DNA of 64,000 bases from Caldicellulosiruptor morganii (GTDB lineage: Bacteria > Bacillota > Thermoanaerobacteria > Caldicellulosiruptorales > Caldicellulosiruptoraceae), in contig NZ_CP113865.1 of the NCBI RefSeq assembly GCF_026810225.1, positions 1,942,001 to 2,006,000 of the forward strand. Reading direction: 5' to 3'. Numbering within the stretch: the stretch's first letter is position 1; each line of letters opens with the position of its first letter. The position numbers and the translations under genes were made by a program. Of the stretch, positions 1 to 7,971 are shown in pieces. The notes under the pieces were generated by a model. That model was not told where the DNA came from. It searched no databases and saw nothing but the letters and a program-made list of their open reading frames with translations.

Positions 1-846
1 TGTCACCGTTATACCTGTATTTGTTAATGACACTGGATTTGAATTAAAATTTTTATACTGCTTTAACTCTACTGTGTCCTCGGGCACACGAGTAACAACA
101 GTTGGCTTCTCAAGGGTTAATCCATTTAAATTGAATTTGCCATCAGGATCCCAATTTATTTTAATAAAACTCCTACCACCATCAATACTATATTCATAAA
201 TGCTACCATCATATCTCACTGTTAAATTTATATCACTTTCACCATTATAGGTTCCATATATTTTTATACCCGTTTTAGATAATAATATTTTCCCTATATC
301 AAATTCATTATTCAAATTACCACCAAACACTATTTTGGAAGTCGGCTCAGCACCCATTGGATTATAGTTTGTGATATTTATCTTGTCCAGTTTTTTGCTT
401 ATTTGGTCTGTCTTAGGATCATATGCATACCCCAGAACATACAATCCATTTGCCGTAATAAGATATCCTTCCTTATTTAAACTAAAATTCCCTGCCCTTG
501 TAAATCGTGGTGCTTTCCCATCACCACCAACCACAAAAAATCCATCACCCTCAATTGCCAAATCAGTTAAATTGTCTGTTCTCTGTAAACTACCTCTTGC
601 CATATTCAAATCAGTTGATGCAACATTTACGCCTAAACCAATTTGCATAGGGTTAAAACCGCCCCTGCCAGAGGTTGTATCGGGTGCAGAGGCTGCTTTT
701 ATAACAGACGCAAACACAGATGCAAAAGTCACTCTGCTTGATTTAAAACCAACTGTATTCACATTGGCAATATTATCACCTATTACATCCATCCTGGTCT
801 GGTGTGCACGAAGCGCTGAAATTGACGAAAACATTGACCTCATCAT
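1..846 (-). CDS. flgE: Flagellar hook protein FlgE (C-terminus beyond window)
   Basis: This is the N-terminal 282 codons of the hook protein, the subunit of the extracellular hook that joins rod to filament. The start MMRSMFSSISALRAHQTRMD and the following DNIANVNTVGFKSSR are the conserved N-terminal coiled-coil and rod/hook motif of FlgE/FlgF/FlgG-type proteins. Further on, GDGFFVV and a FlgE-type D2 region are visible. The reading frame stays open to base 1, so the gene is cut by the window edge, not broken. A purine-rich AAGGGGG lies 12 nt upstream. It is the last flagellar gene visible here, which fits the usual fliK-flgD-flgE order. FlgE is preferred over FlgF/FlgG because of that order. 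Confidence 0.93.
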   Translation of the reverse strand, partial: MMRSMFSSISALRAHQTRMDVIGDNIANVNTVGFKSSRVTFASVFASVIKAASAPDTTSGRGGFNPMQIGLGVNVASTDLNMARGSLQRTDNLTDLAIEGDGFFVVGGDGKAPRFTRAGNFSLNKEGYLITANGLYVLGYAYDPKTDQISKKLDKINITNYNPMGAEPTSKIVFGGNLNNEFDIGKILLSKTGIKIYGTYNGESDINLTVRYDGSIYEYSIDGGRSFIKINWDPDGKFNLNGLTLEKPTVVTRVPEDTVELKQYKNFNSNPVSLTNTGITVT

Positions 847-932
847 TTTTCCAAAAATCCCCCTTTTAAATTGCTTAAAATATCTACATCTCAAACCTTC
901 CCTCTGTCAGTCAGGAAGGCCTTTTTCTTCAC

Positions 933-965
933 GGGGGACCTCCCACCTGTCGGGTCCATCCCCCT
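933..965. other. GC-rich hairpin between flagellar genes
   Basis: The arms GGGGGACC (933-940) and GGTCC-AT-CCC (952-961, extending to 965) form a stem with a 2-nt bulge in otherwise AT-rich DNA. It lies in the 124-nt gap between the small flagellar-operon gene and flgE. A T-run follows only on the plus strand, where there is no gene to terminate. On the coding strand it is more likely an mRNA processing or stability element. Confidence 0.35.
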
Positions 966-970
966 CTTTT

Positions 971-1327
971 TTATAGCATCAAAACTCCATCTATGTTGGT
1001 GAATATGTTATCCCTCAGGCTGTTTACATTTTTTGCTGTCACAAGCACTCTGTTTTTTACATTAACAATGTATACAACATCTCCGTTTAGAACCAATACA
1101 TCATTCTTAAGACCTTTCTGCTCAGCTTTTTCAATGGCCTGCTCAAGCTTTGCCAAAATATTTTTGTCAATATTGATATTCTGGGTATTTATCCTGCTGT
1201 TTGCATGCTTTGAAATCTTGAGGTTTTGAGAAAGCAAATTTGCAAAACTTTGATGGTTATCTTTCTTTTCAGTCTTTGTATAGTTTGGTTTTTCAGAATT
1301 TATATTGCCAATTCTGTTTATGGTCAT
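971..1327 (-). CDS. Small flagellar operon protein (TIGR02530-like)
   Basis: This 118-residue cytoplasmic protein sits between flgD and flgE. That is the position of the short 'flagellar operon protein' family (TIGR02530) in Clostridia and Bacilli, sometimes labelled FlbD-adjacent. The features seen are a polar N-terminus with QSFANLLSQNLKISKHANSR, then an alternating Glu/Lys helix (AKLEQAIEKAEQKG) and a C-terminal beta-rich segment (VLVLNGDVVYIVNVKNRVLVTA), which matches the family layout. It has no signal peptide or membrane segment. Its ATG overlaps the flgD stop, so it is probably translationally coupled. Its exact role in hook assembly is not established. Confidence 0.75.
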   Translation of the reverse strand: MTINRIGNINSEKPNYTKTEKKDNHQSFANLLSQNLKISKHANSRINTQNINIDKNILAKLEQAIEKAEQKGLKNDVLVLNGDVVYIVNVKNRVLVTAKNVNSLRDNIFTNIDGVLML

Positions 1328-1833
1328 TTTGAACTCTCACCCTTTTGCAAAGAGTTCAAAATCTCAAGCAGGTCATCTTTTGTTGGAATTTTACCCATTA
1401 TATCGGCCAAAACTTCTTCTGCATATGTGTGGTAAATCTGCTTGACATTCTCTGTACTAACTTCAACCCCGTTTATATTTAAATACACTTTGCTACCATC
1501 TTTTCTTATGCTGTCAACTCTTCCTTCCAATGTTTTTGATGTATCAGAAGGGTTTGTGGCAACCACATACCTTCCAATTAGCCCCTGGGCTTTTACAAGC
1601 TCAAAAGATTCATTTAAATTCTGCATCTGTTCAAGCGCAGAAAACTGTGCAAGCTGTGCAACAAACTCTTTATCTTCCATAGGTTTTAGCGGGTCCTGGT
1701 ATCTTAGCTGTGTCACCAAAAGATTCAAAAACTCCTGCTTGCCAAGGGTATTTTTTGTAGCAGCCTGAGAAAAAGAGGTATTTGAGCTCTGCCTAAAAAC
1801 TCCTGTCAGATTGTTAATACCTGTCTCCGCCAT
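1324..1833 (-). CDS. flgD: Flagellar hook capping/scaffold protein FlgD
   Basis: FlgD caps the growing hook and guides FlgE assembly. The diagnostic stretch LGKQEFLNLLVTQLRYQDPL, followed by PMEDKEFVAQLAQFSALEQM, is the conserved FlgD N-terminal motif. The protein is short (169 residues) and lacks the C-terminal Tudor/Fn3 part of enterobacterial FlgD, as is usual in Firmicutes. A GTG lies three codons upstream but overlaps the ribosome site GAGGTG, which is correctly spaced for the ATG at 1833, so that start is used. It sits between fliK and the small flagellar gene. Confidence 0.93.
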   Translation of the reverse strand: MAETGINNLTGVFRQSSNTSFSQAATKNTLGKQEFLNLLVTQLRYQDPLKPMEDKEFVAQLAQFSALEQMQNLNESFELVKAQGLIGRYVVATNPSDTSKTLEGRVDSIRKDGSKVYLNINGVEVSTENVKQIYHTYAEEVLADIMGKIPTKDDLLEILNSLQKGESSK

Positions 1834-1843
1834 TTTTTTCACC

Positions 1844-3565
1844 TCAAGCTCTCAAGTTTAATACATTCTCGCTCATCTCATATATCAGATCTTCTATCAA
1901 GTAAGCGTCAGTCTCATGCACATCAAAAATAGAGTTTTGCTTCTGGAAAAATCGCTGCTGGTTTTGAAACTTCTGACCACTGCTATTATTTCCAAGGCTC
2001 ACATTCAACTGTGATATATTTATACCCTGGTCTTTTAAAATTGTAAGAAGATTGGAAAGCGAACTTTCAATAACCTCTTTTACCTGTGGATTTGTTACCA
2101 CAATATTCCCTGTAATATTACCGCTAAGGTCCTTATTTAGCTCAATCACAACACTGCCAAGCCATTCAGGTTTTATAGAAACAGTTAGAGTTGTCAGGTT
2201 CTGTTTGTGGCTCAGCAGAATCTTCTCTGCTATTTGATCAATCACTGTCACTCTTAAAGGCTTAATGGCATTTTCATCTGGTTTTATTTCCACTTTAAAA
2301 AGCGAATTTATATCAAACTTTGAAAAAACTTTACCTGAAATATCATTTACATCATCACTTGAGTCTTTTACATCATTTGAGTCTTTTGAACCAGCTTTCT
2401 CCATATTTTGAACCAAACTTTTCATATCAGTTTTCGCAGATTCTTTTAAGTCCTGCAGCAATGTTTGAAGATGATCGCTGCTGCTTGTGCTCTTATCTTC
2501 AGCGTAAGCTACACTTTCATAAAGACCATTTAATACATCAGTATGAAGATTTGCTGAATTGCCAAAATGCTCGGATAAAATCTCTGATAGCTTTTCTAAA
2601 ATGGCTGTCTTACTGTCAGTTAACTTCTCATCACCTGTTGCAAGAATATTATCTCTTTTAGCATCTAAAAAAATATTTTTTAGCAGTTCAAAAAAGCTGC
2701 TTTTGAGATTGGCTGTAGCATCAACATTTTCAAATACAAGTTTTGCAAAAGGCAAAGCCTTGTTTCCAAACTCAGCCGGTGCACTCTGAACCTGCTCTGT
2801 ACTTCTTAAAAATTCAGCTAAGGCTTTGGTTACTGCAGATGCAAGAATGTTACCGTTTTTAGCATCTAAAAAAATATTTTTTAGATGCTCAAAAAAGCTG
2901 CTTTTGAGATTGGCTGTAGTATCAACACTATAAAGCCTTTCATCACCGAGCCCCAGAGCATCAGCATTTTCAAATACAAGTTTTGCAAAGAGCAAAGCAC
3001 TTTTTTCAAACTCAGCCGGTGCACTCTGAACCTGCTTTGTACTTCTTAAAAATTCAGCTAAGGCTCTGGTTACTGCAGATGCATCAAAAGCAGTTTCAAG
3101 ATTTAATAATGCTTCTATCCTTTCAGAAGGCAAAGATGCACCTGTTTTTTTATCGTTCAAAGCCTGCTTTTCAAACTCAACTGTATTGCCTACTCTATTT
3201 TGCAGCAGGCTCAGTATCAGCTGCAGCATCAGATTAGAAACTTCTTCTTTTTCTGAAGCAGCCTTGGAAGATTCTTGCAGCATTTCAATATCAGGATTTG
3301 AACTTTCATCTGTCTCTTTGCAACTCTGTGCTATCATTTTTCTTACTTCGGGGTTTAAAACAGGTGCAAAATTTTTTCCTCCTTTCTCCCTATTTCCAGT
3401 TTCAGCCGGAGCACTGCTTTCCGTGTCCTTTTTTGATGCACTGTCAAAAACTTTTCTAAATGATACTCTGTCAGTTCCTCGAACATTTTGAAAGCTTTCC
3501 TCTGCTTTGCCTGATGCTGCTGCTGGGAAAAAAGCGCTTGCTATTCTTATCAAACCTGCATCCAA
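1844..3565 (-). CDS. fliK: Flagellar hook-length control protein FliK
   Basis: FliK is the secreted ruler that measures the hook and switches the export apparatus to filament substrates. The C-terminal ~110 residues (about 440-550: SIKPEWLGSVVIELNKD, then VKEVIESSLSNLLTILKDQGINISQLNVSLG) are the Flg_hook domain. The first ~420 residues are low-complexity, Ala/Ser/Lys/Glu-rich and typical of the variable ruler segment. Residues 162-241 and 242-308 are a near-identical tandem duplication. At 573 residues it is longer than many FliK proteins. It lies between the MotE-like gene and flgD. Confidence 0.92.
   Translation of the reverse strand: MDAGLIRIASAFFPAAASGKAEESFQNVRGTDRVSFRKVFDSASKKDTESSAPAETGNREKGGKNFAPVLNPEVRKMIAQSCKETDESSNPDIEMLQESSKAASEKEEVSNLMLQLILSLLQNRVGNTVEFEKQALNDKKTGASLPSERIEALLNLETAFDASAVTRALAEFLRSTKQVQSAPAEFEKSALLFAKLVFENADALGLGDERLYSVDTTANLKSSFFEHLKNIFLDAKNGNILASAVTKALAEFLRSTEQVQSAPAEFGNKALPFAKLVFENVDATANLKSSFFELLKNIFLDAKRDNILATGDEKLTDSKTAILEKLSEILSEHFGNSANLHTDVLNGLYESVAYAEDKSTSSSDHLQTLLQDLKESAKTDMKSLVQNMEKAGSKDSNDVKDSSDDVNDISGKVFSKFDINSLFKVEIKPDENAIKPLRVTVIDQIAEKILLSHKQNLTTLTVSIKPEWLGSVVIELNKDLSGNITGNIVVTNPQVKEVIESSLSNLLTILKDQGINISQLNVSLGNNSSGQKFQNQQRFFQKQNSIFDVHETDAYLIEDLIYEMSENVLNLRA
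2642..3082 (-). repeat. Two-copy tandem duplication inside fliK
   Basis: Copies at 2843-3082 (residues 162-241) and 2642-2842 (residues 242-308) are nearly identical at both DNA and protein level. Each begins ASAVT(R/K)ALAEFLRST and ends with KNIFLDAK. The upstream copy carries 13 extra residues (ALGLGDERLYSVD region). The low divergence points to a recent in-frame duplication in the ruler region. Confidence 0.9.
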
Positions 3566-3620
3566 ATCTTAATTTCCCCCCTTTCGTTTTAAAGTAATAC
3601 TGAAAACTTGATTTTTTAAT

Positions 3621-4454
3621 TTATTTCAATGCTGAAAGGTCAGAAGTGACCTTTGCAGCATTTTCAGGCTTCATGCTGGCAATTATCTGTGAAGATGTTT
3701 TTGTATCAAGGTTTTTTAAGATATTTAGCACAAGGTTATATTTTTCTTTATCACCCATCATGTTTTCAAATATAGAAGCTGCTATCCTTGAGTCAATGTT
3801 TTTATAAATATCAACAAGGATTGAGATATTCTGAGCCTGCAAAGCCCCCGACTGACCCGAAACTCCTAATAATTTTATCGTCTTATTCGAAGAAATATTT
3901 GATAGTATCTCGGATGCAGTTTCACCCGAAATGTTTTTCAAAACAGCTGACGCCATCTGTGAATCTGTATCTATCAGACTTTCCAGTATCTTTGCAGCTT
4001 TTTTTGAATCCATATTTTGAAGATAACCTGAAAAATCTTTCACCTTGTTTGAAATATCTGTCTGTTTTGCCACAATATCATTTAGCCTTGCTGTGACATC
4101 CTGCAGGTGTTTTTGCAAATTCGAATTTTCTGTCTGAAGCTGCTTTAGCTTGCTCTGTAAATCCCTGTTTTGCCTCTCAAGCTCAGCTATCTGCTGCCTG
4201 TAAACTTTTTCTAAGTCCACTTTCTGTGTTGACTGTGCAGTTTTTTTACCGGGCAAAGCCTTTTGAAGTAAACTGTCAAAAGCAGTCTTTGCACCAAAAA
4301 GATTAAAATACACCGCCGCAAAAGAAGCCCCACCCACAAAGAGTAAAATTAGCAGAAAGATCAGTCCCTTTTTGCCCTTTTTCTTTTTCTTACCTTCTTG
4401 ATTTCTTTCAAGCTTTGCTGAATCAACATTTCTACTTTCTGACACCATCATCAC
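3621..4454 (-). CDS. MotE-like flagellar protein (TM, coiled coil, MgtE-N-like repeats)
   Basis: This is a 277-residue bitopic membrane protein. Residues 1-30 are Lys-rich and cytoplasmic, and a hydrophobic segment (GLIFLLILLFVGGASFAAVYF) spans about 30-50. A strong heptad coiled coil follows at about 80-135 (QQIAELERQNRDLQSKL). The C-terminus has helical repeats of the MgtE-N type (SKKAAKILESLID, SQMASAVLKNIS, SRIAASIFENMM, TKTSSQIIASMK). This architecture, placed between fliJ and fliK, matches the MotE/FlbB class, proteins that chaperone the stator protein MotC in other bacteria. The start overlaps fliJ by 23 bases. The exact role in Firmicutes is inferred. Confidence 0.7.
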   Translation of the reverse strand: MMMVSESRNVDSAKLERNQEGKKKKKGKKGLIFLLILLFVGGASFAAVYFNLFGAKTAFDSLLQKALPGKKTAQSTQKVDLEKVYRQQIAELERQNRDLQSKLKQLQTENSNLQKHLQDVTARLNDIVAKQTDISNKVKDFSGYLQNMDSKKAAKILESLIDTDSQMASAVLKNISGETASEILSNISSNKTIKLLGVSGQSGALQAQNISILVDIYKNIDSRIAASIFENMMGDKEKYNLVLNILKNLDTKTSSQIIASMKPENAAKVTSDLSALK

Positions 4455-4890
4455 CCAGGTTCTTGTAGATTTTGTAAGAAATTATTCTATCAAGTTCTTT
4501 ATTTTCCATATGTTTTAGTTCATTTGCCAAACCTATCATAAACTTTTCTTTCAACCTCTCATATTTTTTCTTTTCAATCATGCTGTCTACAAGTTCTTTT
4601 CTTTTCTCCTCTACCTTCATCTGCTGATAATATATGAGTTGATTCTGAATATCTATCTTTTTTCTCAGACTTCCCATAAACCGAGAATAATACCTTGCTT
4701 CATCGGGTGAAAACACGCCATTATAAATAAATTTTAGCTGATTTTTGGTTTCACTGAGCTTGCTTTCAAATTCAAGTTTTTTTTCTATATATCCATTTAA
4801 AATTTGGTTCTGCTTTGCAAGTTCGCTTTTTCTAATTTCTTCCAGCTGCTTTTTAATCCTCAGAATCTGTTCGAACCTGAAGCTTTTCAT
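4432..4890 (-). CDS. fliJ: Flagellar export chaperone FliJ
   Basis: FliJ is a small coiled-coil protein of the flagellar export gate that couples the FliI ATPase ring to FlhA. The 152-residue sequence is almost entirely charged helix. It begins MKSFRFEQILRIKKQLEE, the usual FliJ start, and contains KKIDIQNQLIYYQQMKVEEKRKELVDSM. The order fliH-fliI-fliJ is canonical. The gene starts 17 nt after fliI and overlaps the MotE-like gene. The assignment rests on length, coiled coil and position. Confidence 0.9.
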   Translation of the reverse strand: MKSFRFEQILRIKKQLEEIRKSELAKQNQILNGYIEKKLEFESKLSETKNQLKFIYNGVFSPDEARYYSRFMGSLRKKIDIQNQLIYYQQMKVEEKRKELVDSMIEKKKYERLKEKFMIGLANELKHMENKELDRIISYKIYKNLGDDGVRK

Positions 4891-4907
4891 TCTTTATTCA
4901 ACCCTTT

Positions 4908-6215
4908 TTAAGATATAATACTCTTCAACATCTCAAGTTCCTGAGCAAACTCAAATTTCTCATCAATATCTTGCCTCAAAAACTCATTAATCCGTGGCAT
5001 AAGCTCAATTGCCCTGTCAATATCGCTATTTGTCCCTTTTGTATATGCACCAATTGTAATCAAATCCTCAGCTTCTTTATAGGTGGCCAAAATCCGCTTT
5101 GTCTCATTTGCCAGTGCCCTGTGCTCAGGACTTACAATATCATTCATTACCCTGCTGATGCTTGCAAGCACATCTATAGCAGGATAGTGATTCTTGTTGG
5201 CAATCGACCTTGACAAAACTATATGCCCGTCCAGAATACCCCTTGCTGTGTCGGTAATTGGCTCATTAAAATCATCACCATCCACAAGCACTGTATAAAG
5301 AGCAGTAATAGAACCTTTTTGGTTCTTGCCGGCACGCTCCAGAAGTTTTGGCATTATGCTAAAAACAGAGGGTGTATATCCTCTTGAAACAGGTGGCTCT
5401 CCAATTGCAAGCCCAATCTCTCTCTGTGCCATTGCAAACCGGGTAAGCGAATCCATCATGAAAAGAACATCCATACCCCGGTCACGAAAATACTCTGCAA
5501 TTGCCATTGCAACATAAGCAGCTTTCACTCTTTTTAGTGCTGACTCATCAGAAGTTGCAACAACCACAACAGACCTTCGCAAACCCTCTTCTTTTAAATC
5601 CTTTTCTAAAAACTCCTTGAGCTCTCTCCCTCTTTCACCAATCAGTGCCAAAACATTCACATCAGCCTTGGCATTCCTTGCTATCATACCAAGCAGTGTA
5701 CTTTTTCCAACACCACTTCCTGCAAATATCCCCACTCTTTGTCCCTTTCCAATTGTGAGCAGAGCATCAATTGCTTTTATACCCAGCGGCATTATTGAAT
5801 CTATCCTCGGCCTTTCAAGAGGGTTTGGCGCCCTGTTCTCTACAGGGTACTTTATTCTGGATTTTATCTCTCCTCTGCCGTCAATGGGTTGCCCGAGACC
5901 ATCCAAAATCCTGCCCAGGAGCTCTTCGCCAACTCTGACCTCAAAAATGTTATCCTGCGCAATAACCTTGCAACCAGGAAAAATGCCTATAAGGTCTGAG
6001 TATGGCATCAAAAGCACCTTGTTTTCCTTAAACCCTACAACCTCTGCTAAGGTCTCTGACTTTGCTGTTTTGATTTTGCATACTGTGCCGATGCTCACAG
6101 CAGGTCCTATCGACTCTATTGTCAGTCCTATAACTTGATTTACAAAACCTGTAAAATGATAAAAATTGGCACTTTCTATCTTTGTTATCAAGCCCTCAAA
6201 CATTTCAATCACCAA
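4908..6215 (-). CDS. fliI: Flagellum-specific ATP synthase FliI
   Basis: FliI is the ATPase of the flagellar type III export system and is related to F1-beta. Walker A AGSGVGKST is at about 165-173. The F1/FliI hallmark GERGRE follows, then the Walker B region VLFMMDSLTRFAMAQREIGLAIGEPP and SVFSIMPKLLERAG. Length (435) is normal. The first residue is uncertain, because MVIE-MFEG offers ATGs four codons apart. The start overlaps the end of fliH, suggesting coupling. Confidence 0.97.
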   Translation of the reverse strand: MVIEMFEGLITKIESANFYHFTGFVNQVIGLTIESIGPAVSIGTVCKIKTAKSETLAEVVGFKENKVLLMPYSDLIGIFPGCKVIAQDNIFEVRVGEELLGRILDGLGQPIDGRGEIKSRIKYPVENRAPNPLERPRIDSIMPLGIKAIDALLTIGKGQRVGIFAGSGVGKSTLLGMIARNAKADVNVLALIGERGRELKEFLEKDLKEEGLRRSVVVVATSDESALKRVKAAYVAMAIAEYFRDRGMDVLFMMDSLTRFAMAQREIGLAIGEPPVSRGYTPSVFSIMPKLLERAGKNQKGSITALYTVLVDGDDFNEPITDTARGILDGHIVLSRSIANKNHYPAIDVLASISRVMNDIVSPEHRALANETKRILATYKEAEDLITIGAYTKGTNSDIDRAIELMPRINEFLRQDIDEKFEFAQELEMLKSIIS

Positions 6216-6960
6216 TTATTGAAAAGACTATCTGTTGAAGTTTTTCAAGCCGTGTTTTTATACCTGTTTCCACAAACCCATAGGGTGTTTCAATCACAAT
6301 ATCACCGGACGCCAGCGCCTTGTCAATCCTGATTTCAACTCTGTCAATACCTTCAATTCCCCGCAAAATTTCATCCAGGTTTTGTTTTACATAATCAAAA
6401 TCCTCTTTACTTGTTCTTATAATAAGACTGCTCTTTATTGAAAGCTGAGAAATGGCATTTTTTATGAAGCTTTTGATAAACTCCTTATCGCTTACTTCTT
6501 TTTCCACAACCTTTTCCACAATCATGGGCACAAGCAGCAACAATTCATTCTGAGCATCTTTTAATATTCTTTCGCGCTCAGTTAAAACCTGCAATTTAAG
6601 GTTTTCTATCTCCTGAAGTGCTTTTTCATATTCTGCTCTGGCATTCATCTCTCCCCTGGCAAAACCCTCATTAAATCCTTTTTCAAAAGCCTCTTTTTTG
6701 ATTTTATCTGCCTGAATTTCTGCCTCTTTTACAATCCTTTCTGCTTCCTCTTTTGCTTTATTTAAAATCTCTTCTGCTTCCTTTCTAAATGCTTCATTCT
6801 GCTCCTGCTGACGTTTAAATTCCTCTTCCTGTTCCTTTAGCTTTCTTTCATAGTGTTCAATCTCGGCTTTTGCTTTTATTAGCTTTTCCAAAATCACCTT
6901 GTAGTTTGTCTCCACAGGGTTTTGAATCAGCACCTGATTGTGCCTTATCAAATTAGACAA
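6205..6960 (-). CDS. fliH: Flagellar assembly protein FliH
   Basis: FliH is the cytoplasmic negative regulator and anchor of FliI in the export apparatus. The 251 residues comprise a very long charged coiled coil (about 25-120, EEEFKRQQEQNEAFRKEAEEIL...) followed by a C-terminal domain of the FliH/V-type ATPase E-subunit type (LIIRTSKEDFDYVKQNLDEI, ASGDIVIETPYGFVETGIKTRLEKL). It overlaps fliG upstream by 8 nt and fliI downstream by 11 nt, so the three are probably translated as a coupled set. Confidence 0.93.
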   Translation of the reverse strand: MSNLIRHNQVLIQNPVETNYKVILEKLIKAKAEIEHYERKLKEQEEEFKRQQEQNEAFRKEAEEILNKAKEEAERIVKEAEIQADKIKKEAFEKGFNEGFARGEMNARAEYEKALQEIENLKLQVLTERERILKDAQNELLLLVPMIVEKVVEKEVSDKEFIKSFIKNAISQLSIKSSLIIRTSKEDFDYVKQNLDEILRGIEGIDRVEIRIDKALASGDIVIETPYGFVETGIKTRLEKLQQIVFSIIGD

Positions 6961-7963
6961 TTATCTCATCTCCCCCACCGCGAGCTATTACAATCTCACC
7001 AGCATCCTCAAGTTTGCGTATTATATTGACAATCTTTTGCTGCGCTTCCTCAACATCGCGTATTCTGACAGGTCCCATATACTCCATGTCTTCCTGTATC
7101 ATTTCTGCCATACGCTTTGACATATTGCTAAAAATAACTTTTCTGACCTCTTCTGTTGTGCCTTTGAGCGCAATTGCAAGCGTATTGTTCTCAACCTCAC
7201 GCAGAACTCTTTGAATAGACCTGTTATCAAGCTTGATAATGTCTTCAAATACAAACATTCTCTTTCTAATCTCTTCAACAAGCTCCACATCTTCTATCTC
7301 CAGAGCCTCCAGTATTCTCTTTTCTGTGCCCCTGTCAACAGCATTCAATATATCAACTATTGCCTGAATACCACCAACAACTGTGTAATCCTGCATTACA
7401 ACCGACGACAGCTTCTTTTCAAGCACCTTTTCAACCTCACGGATGACATCCGGCGAGGTCCTGTCCATAAGAGCAATTCGTCTTGCAACCTCAGCCTGCT
7501 TTTCCTGTGGCAGTGATGCAAGAACCTGTGCTGCCTGCTGGGGCTTCAGATAAGCAAGAACAAGTGCAATAGTCTGTGGATGTTCATTTTGTATAAAGTT
7601 GATTATCTGTGACGCATCAGCTTTGCGAATAAAGTCAAAAGGTCTAACCTGCAGCGACACCGTCAGTCTTTCAATAATTTCTTTTGCTTTTTCAGGACCA
7701 AGTGCCTTTTCCAGTACCTCTTTTGCATAGTCGATACCGCCTTCTGCAATATACTCCTGTGCAAGACACAGATTGTAAAACTCTTCTAATATGGCTCGTT
7801 TCTGTTCAGGCGAAACAGTCCTGATATTGGCTATCTCAAGGGTTAGCTCTTCTATTTCTTCCTCTTTTAAATATTTGAATACTCTGGAAGATCTCTCTGG
7901 ACCCAGCGCTATCAAAAGCATAGCGGCTTTTTGCTTGCCAGAAATTTCACCTGCTTTTGGCAT
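6953..7963 (-). CDS. fliG: Flagellar motor switch protein FliG
   Basis: FliG is the rotor protein that interacts with the stator and sets torque and direction. It has normal length (336) and the three FliG domains. These are the N-domain (KAAMLLIALGPERSSRVFKYL), the middle domain with EHPQTIALVLAYLKPQQAAQVLASLP, and the C-domain with charged torque residues (DIIKLDNRSIQRVLREVENNTLAIALKG). GPVRIRDVEEAQQKIV is the conserved C-terminal helix region. It lies between fliF and fliH. Confidence 0.98.
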   Translation of the reverse strand: MPKAGEISGKQKAAMLLIALGPERSSRVFKYLKEEEIEELTLEIANIRTVSPEQKRAILEEFYNLCLAQEYIAEGGIDYAKEVLEKALGPEKAKEIIERLTVSLQVRPFDFIRKADASQIINFIQNEHPQTIALVLAYLKPQQAAQVLASLPQEKQAEVARRIALMDRTSPDVIREVEKVLEKKLSSVVMQDYTVVGGIQAIVDILNAVDRGTEKRILEALEIEDVELVEEIRKRMFVFEDIIKLDNRSIQRVLREVENNTLAIALKGTTEEVRKVIFSNMSKRMAEMIQEDMEYMGPVRIRDVEEAQQKIVNIIRKLEDAGEIVIARGGGDEIIV

Positions 7964-7971
7964 TTTTTATA

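Noticed and set aside
371-976. 201-codon plus-strand ORF opposite flgE
   Set aside because: It is antisense to a clear flgE frame, has no ribosome site and gives a low-complexity product. It is a shadow of the real gene.
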